Shown here piece after piece: positions 60,804 to 64,000 of a stretch of 64,000 nucleotides of DNA. The DNA lies in the NCBI RefSeq assembly GCF_034180645.1, contig NZ_JAXFNY010000002.1:1-64000 (forward strand), in the 5' to 3' direction. Position numbers and translations under genes: made by a program. The notes beneath the pieces are model-generated. The model was not told the DNA's origin. It worked only from the letters and a program-made list of their open reading frames with translations, and made no database searches. Every line of letters begins with the position of its first letter. Within the stretch, counting starts at the first letter, position 1. The stretch comes from Mobiluncus sp034180645. GTDB lineage: Bacteria > Actinomycetota > Actinomycetes > Actinomycetales > Actinomycetaceae.

Positions 60804-62327
60804 ATGAGTAACACAGAACTTTACCTACTGTCAGCCCACGATTTGGCCGCGAAACTGGCGGCGAAAGAAGTCACCAGTGAGGAACTGGTGCGAGTGTTTG
60901 CCGACCGGATTGAACACCTCGATAAGGACATTCACGCTTTCCTCTTCGTCGACGTGGACGGGGCGCTGCAAACCGCTAAACAGGTAGACGCGGACCGTGC
61001 CGCCGGCAAGAAACTGCACCCTTTTGCGGGCGTGCCGATTGCGATTAAAGACAACATGGTGCAGCGGGGCAAGCCCACCACCTGCGCTTCAAAAATCCTG
61101 GAAGGTTGGCTGCCGCCCTATGACGCCACCATCGTGCTAAAACTCCAGGAAGCGGGACTGCCTATCCTGGGAAAAACCAACATGGACGAGTTCGCCATGG
61201 GATCGTCTACCGAGCACTCGGCTTTCGGCCCGACCCGCAACCCGTGGGATTTGGAGCGGATTCCGGGCGGATCAGGCGGTGGTTCGGCGGCCGCGGTGGG
61301 AGCTTTCATGGTGCCGTGGGCGCTGGGATCGGACACGGGCGGTTCTATCCGCCAGCCCGGGGCTGTCACCGGTACCGTGGGTGCGAAACCGACCTATGGG
61401 GCAGTGTCCCGCTACGGTTTGATTGCGATGGGTTCCTCCCTGGACCAGATTGGCCCGGTCACTCGTGACGTGCGCGACGCGGCGGCGCTGCAGATGATTA
61501 TTGGGGGACACGATCCGCTGGATTCCACGTCTTTGGACGAACCGGTACCGGATATTACCGGAGCATTGGCCGACATTGGCACAGATGCGACCGGTCTGCG
61601 TGTCGGGGTCGTCAAGCAGCTGCAAGGCGAAGGCTACCAGGCTGGAGTGTTGCAGCGTTTCCAACAGGCTGTGGAGCGTCTGCAAAAGGCGGGGGCGAAC
61701 GTAGTCGAAGTGGATTGCCCCTCTTTTGAGTACGCTTTGGCGGCCTATTACCTGATTATGCCGGCGGAAGTGTCGTCTAACCTAGCTCGTTTCGATGGGG
61801 TACGTTACGGCCTGCGGGTGTTGCCACAGGACGGTGAGGTCACCACGGAACGTATGATGGCGGCGACTCGTGAGGCGGGCTTTGGAGATGAAGTAAAGCG
61901 CCGCATTATTTTGGGTACTCACGTTTTGTCAGCAGGCTACTATGATGCTTACTACGGTTCGGCGCAAAAGGTACGAACCCTGCTGCAGCGTGACCTCGCG
62001 GCGGCCTTTGAACAGTGTGATGTGCTGCTCACACCCACCGCCCCGACCACCGCTTTCAAGTTTGGCGACAAACTCGACGATCCGATGAGTATGTACCTCA
62101 ACGATGTGGCGACTATTCCCGCCAACTTGGCTGGGATTCCCGGTATTTCAATTCCTGCCGGAGTGGCCGCGGAAGACGGTCTGCCCGTAGGGGTACAGAT
62201 TCTCGCTCCCACCCGTGGAGACGTCACCATGTATGAGGTGGCAGCCCGCATGGAAGCCCAACTGGCAAAGTCGAGTGAACCGATGCCGCCCTGTCCGGCC
62301 GCGGCATGGAAGGAGGGTGCGAAATGA
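60804..62327 (+). CDS. gatA: Aspartyl/glutamyl-tRNA(Asn/Gln) amidotransferase subunit A
   Basis: 507 residues. It releases ammonia from glutamine for transamidation (EC 6.3.5.-). Amidase-signature catalytic triad: Lys in PIAIKDNMVQRG, then GSSTEHSAFGPTRNPWDL, and the Ser pair in GGSGGGSAAAVGA with ALGSDTGGSIRQPG. Its TGA overlaps the gatB ATG by ATGA. GGAGGAG ends just before the start. Confidence 0.97.
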   Translation: MSNTELYLLSAHDLAAKLAAKEVTSEELVRVFADRIEHLDKDIHAFLFVDVDGALQTAKQVDADRAAGKKLHPFAGVPIAIKDNMVQRGKPTTCASKILEGWLPPYDATIVLKLQEAGLPILGKTNMDEFAMGSSTEHSAFGPTRNPWDLERIPGGSGGGSAAAVGAFMVPWALGSDTGGSIRQPGAVTGTVGAKPTYGAVSRYGLIAMGSSLDQIGPVTRDVRDAAALQMIIGGHDPLDSTSLDEPVPDITGALADIGTDATGLRVGVVKQLQGEGYQAGVLQRFQQAVERLQKAGANVVEVDCPSFEYALAAYYLIMPAEVSSNLARFDGVRYGLRVLPQDGEVTTERMMAATREAGFGDEVKRRIILGTHVLSAGYYDAYYGSAQKVRTLLQRDLAAAFEQCDVLLTPTAPTTAFKFGDKLDDPMSMYLNDVATIPANLAGIPGISIPAGVAAEDGLPVGVQILAPTRGDVTMYEVAARMEAQLAKSSEPMPPCPAAAWKEGAK

Positions 62328-63823
62328 GCGACAAGTTGATGAGTTATGACAAGGCTACCGAACGTTTCGATCCTGTTTTGGGGTTGGAGGTTCACGTTGA
62401 ACTGGGCACGAAAACCAAGATGTTCGACGCGGCTCCCAATGCTTTCGGGGGCGACCCAAACACGTACATCACCCCGGTTTCCCTGGGTTTGCCCGGCTGC
62501 CTGCCGGTAGTCAATAAGCGAGCCGTGGAATACGCGATTCGGATTGGTTTGGCACTGAACTGCCAAATCGCAGAATACTGCCGGTTTGCGCGGAAAAACT
62601 ATTTTTATCCCGACCTGACCAAGGCTTTCCAAACCTCCCAGTATGATGAGCCAATCTGTTACGACGGCTGGCTCGATGTCGAGTTGGAGGACGGTACCGT
62701 GTACCGGGTGGAAATCGAGCGTGCCCACATGGAGGAAGACGCCGGCAAGAACACGCATATTGGCGGAGAGGACGGCCGTATCCAAGGCGCGGACCACTCC
62801 CTGGTGGATTACAACCGTGCCGGAGTGCCACTGGTAGAAATCGTCACCAAACCCATCATCGGGACCGGGGATCGCGCCCCCGAGGTTGCCGCCGCTTATG
62901 TGCGCACCTTGCGGGATATTTTCCGGGCTATCGGGGTTAGTGAAGCCCGCATGGAGCGCGGCAATGTCCGCGCTGACGTGAACGTGTCCTTGCGCAATAA
63001 ACCGGAGGATCCGATGGGGACCCGCACGGAAACCAAGAACGTGAACTCCTTTAGAGGCATCGAGAAAACCGTGCGTTACGAAATGCGTCGCCAGGCGGCA
63101 ATCCTTGCCGAGGGCGGCAAAATCGTCCAGGAAACCCGCCACTACCACGCTGCGGACGGGACGACTTCTTCAGGCCGTGAGAAATCCGATGCCGAGGATT
63201 ATCGTTACTTCCCCGAACCGGATTTGGTGCCTGTGGCGCCGAGCCGGGAATGGGTGGAGGAAATCCGCCAGAGTCTGCCTGAGCTTCCTGCCGTGAGGCG
63301 CAAGCGTCTGCAGGGCGTGTGGGGATTCACCGACATCGAAATGCGCGATATCGTCAACGCCGGAGCGGTGGACCTTATTGAGGAAACGGTTTCAGCCGGA
63401 ACCGATGCGGGCGGGGCTCGCAAGTGGTGGATGGGCGAAATTGCGCGTTTGGCCAAGGGCGAGGAAAAAGACCTGGAGGAAATGCCGATTACTCCTGCCC
63501 AGGTGGCTGAGCTGCAAAGCCTCGTCGAGGACGGCAAGATTAACGACAAGTTGGCGAAACAGGTTATCGCTGGCGTTCTTGCCGGAGAAGGTAATCCTGG
63601 AGAGGTCGTGAAAGCGCGCGGCTTGGAGGTCGTTTCTGACACGGGCGCTTTGGAAACTGCCGTCAAGCAGGCGATTGCGGACAACCCGGATGTCGTTGAA
63701 AAGATTAAAGGCGGCAAGATGGCGGCTATTGGTGCGCTGATGGGCCCGGTTATGAAAGCCACCCGCGGTCAAGCCGATGCGGGGACGGTAAAGTCCCTGA
63801 TTATGGCCGAACTTGGGTTGTAA
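62324..63823 (+). CDS. gatB: Aspartyl/glutamyl-tRNA(Asn/Gln) amidotransferase subunit B
   Basis: 499 residues. It phosphorylates the mischarged tRNA and carries out transamidation. Family segments are VLGLEVHVELGTKTKMFD, TPVSLGLPGCLPVVN, the Mg site region DYNRAGVPLVEIVT, and the tRNA-binding YqeY-like tail (DAGTVKSLIMAELG). ATG at 62324 with GGAGGGTG upstream; an in-frame ATG six codons earlier is inside gatA and less likely. Confidence 0.97.
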   Translation: MSDKLMSYDKATERFDPVLGLEVHVELGTKTKMFDAAPNAFGGDPNTYITPVSLGLPGCLPVVNKRAVEYAIRIGLALNCQIAEYCRFARKNYFYPDLTKAFQTSQYDEPICYDGWLDVELEDGTVYRVEIERAHMEEDAGKNTHIGGEDGRIQGADHSLVDYNRAGVPLVEIVTKPIIGTGDRAPEVAAAYVRTLRDIFRAIGVSEARMERGNVRADVNVSLRNKPEDPMGTRTETKNVNSFRGIEKTVRYEMRRQAAILAEGGKIVQETRHYHAADGTTSSGREKSDAEDYRYFPEPDLVPVAPSREWVEEIRQSLPELPAVRRKRLQGVWGFTDIEMRDIVNAGAVDLIEETVSAGTDAGGARKWWMGEIARLAKGEEKDLEEMPITPAQVAELQSLVEDGKINDKLAKQVIAGVLAGEGNPGEVVKARGLEVVSDTGALETAVKQAIADNPDVVEKIKGGKMAAIGALMGPVMKATRGQADAGTVKSLIMAELGL

Positions 63824-63843
63824 ACCGGTCTGATTTCCGGCTT

Positions 63844-63890
63844 AAATGTTTTGTTCCCGGACCGTTTGGTCCGGGAACAAAACATTTTTT
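63844..63890. terminator. Bidirectional terminator between gatB and trpB
   Basis: A perfect 20-bp stem, AAATGTTTTGTTCCCGGACC (63844-63863) with 63868-63887, loop GTTT, followed by TTT on the plus strand and by TTT/AAG on the other. It serves the two converging genes. Confidence 0.9.
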
Positions 63891-63908
63891 AGAACTTACC
63901 TTTTGGGT

Positions 63909-64000
63909 CTATTTGACGTAGTCCTCGCCGGTGCCGTAATGCTCAATCACGTAGTCGAGGTCCTTATCCCCGCGGCCTGACAGGTTCACCAGGATTGATC
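63909..64000 (-). CDS. trpB: Tryptophan synthase beta chain, C-terminal end only
   Basis: The minus strand reads SILVNLSGRGDKDLDYVIEH and then YGTGEDYVK before TAG at 63911-63909. LVNLSGRGDKD is the conserved end of TrpB, which condenses indole with serine (EC 4.2.1.20). The gene continues beyond the window. Confidence 0.88.
   Translation of the reverse strand, partial: SILVNLSGRGDKDLDYVIEHYGTGEDYVK

Noticed and set aside
61952..63148. Long minus-strand frame opposite gatA/gatB
   Set aside because: A shadow of two unmistakable essential genes; no protein family pattern.
1..64000. CRISPR arrays or transposase genes
   Set aside because: No series of regularly spaced repeats and no transposase or integrase motif was found on either strand.

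Overview
The window looks like chromosome from a moderately GC-rich actinobacterium, most likely Actinomycetaceae. Mobiluncus or a close relative is my inference, from the mix of gene families and not from a database match. Pointers to Actinobacteria are a WhiB regulator, a PdtaS-type histidine kinase, polyphosphate glucokinase, a DUF2505 protein, GatCAB, the arg gene order, and many genes whose start codon sits 6-7 nt behind a TANNNT -10 box, as in leaderless mRNAs.

Layout. Positions 1-1000 are an accessory edge: a truncated ORF, a large inverted repeat, and a HigBA/RelE-type toxin-antitoxin pair with a frameshifted toxin. Positions 1000-5600 hold a YibE/F membrane protein, a cytoplasmic-type sialidase, a YgjV-like membrane protein and a secreted or anchored protein of unknown role. 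A tRNA-Val(TAC) at 5684 is followed by a decayed zeta-toxin module (5945-7050) in which both genes carry frameshifts. Positions 7350-14430 hold lipB, a KstD-like flavoprotein, lipA, an acyl-CoA synthetase-like gene, a Nif3-like gene and a coiled-coil protein of the zinc-ribbon family, followed by the RNase P RNA gene.

The most striking structure is at 14723-17255. An AT-rich segment of about 2.3 kb, carrying a lipoprotein and a secreted C39-like cysteine peptidase, is bounded by a 103-bp direct repeat (one mismatch) of the 3' end of rnpB. It looks like an island integrated into the RNase P RNA gene, with no integrase of its own.

Positions 17400-28860 hold ppgK, map, panB, a C69 dipeptidase, a lipid kinase, a DUF4143 ATPase, pheST and a DUF1287 protein. 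Positions 28950-37440 are the arginine pathway (argC, a TM2-domain gene, argJ, argB, argD, argR, argG, argH). No argF lies between argD and argR, where it sits in many actinobacteria. A small autonomous transcription unit encoding a 50-residue protein follows at 37554-37870.

Positions 37900-50600 contain msrA, a NUDIX hydrolase, an OPT transporter, an AhpD-like protein, an alanine/glycine symporter, tyrS, an aldehyde dehydrogenase, thyA-folA, DUF2505, a PdtaS-like kinase and whiB. A large FHA-FtsK/EccC-like ATPase (50740-54012) has a DnaA-box cluster butting against its promoter. The window ends with a DJ-1 family gene, ligA, a cardiolipin-synthase-like gene, a cell-wall-binding-repeat protein, gatCAB and the 3' end of trpB.

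The housekeeping parts show the expected operons (pheST, arg, thyA-folA, gatCAB). Accessory material clusters next to RNA genes (tRNA-Val, rnpB) and at the left edge.
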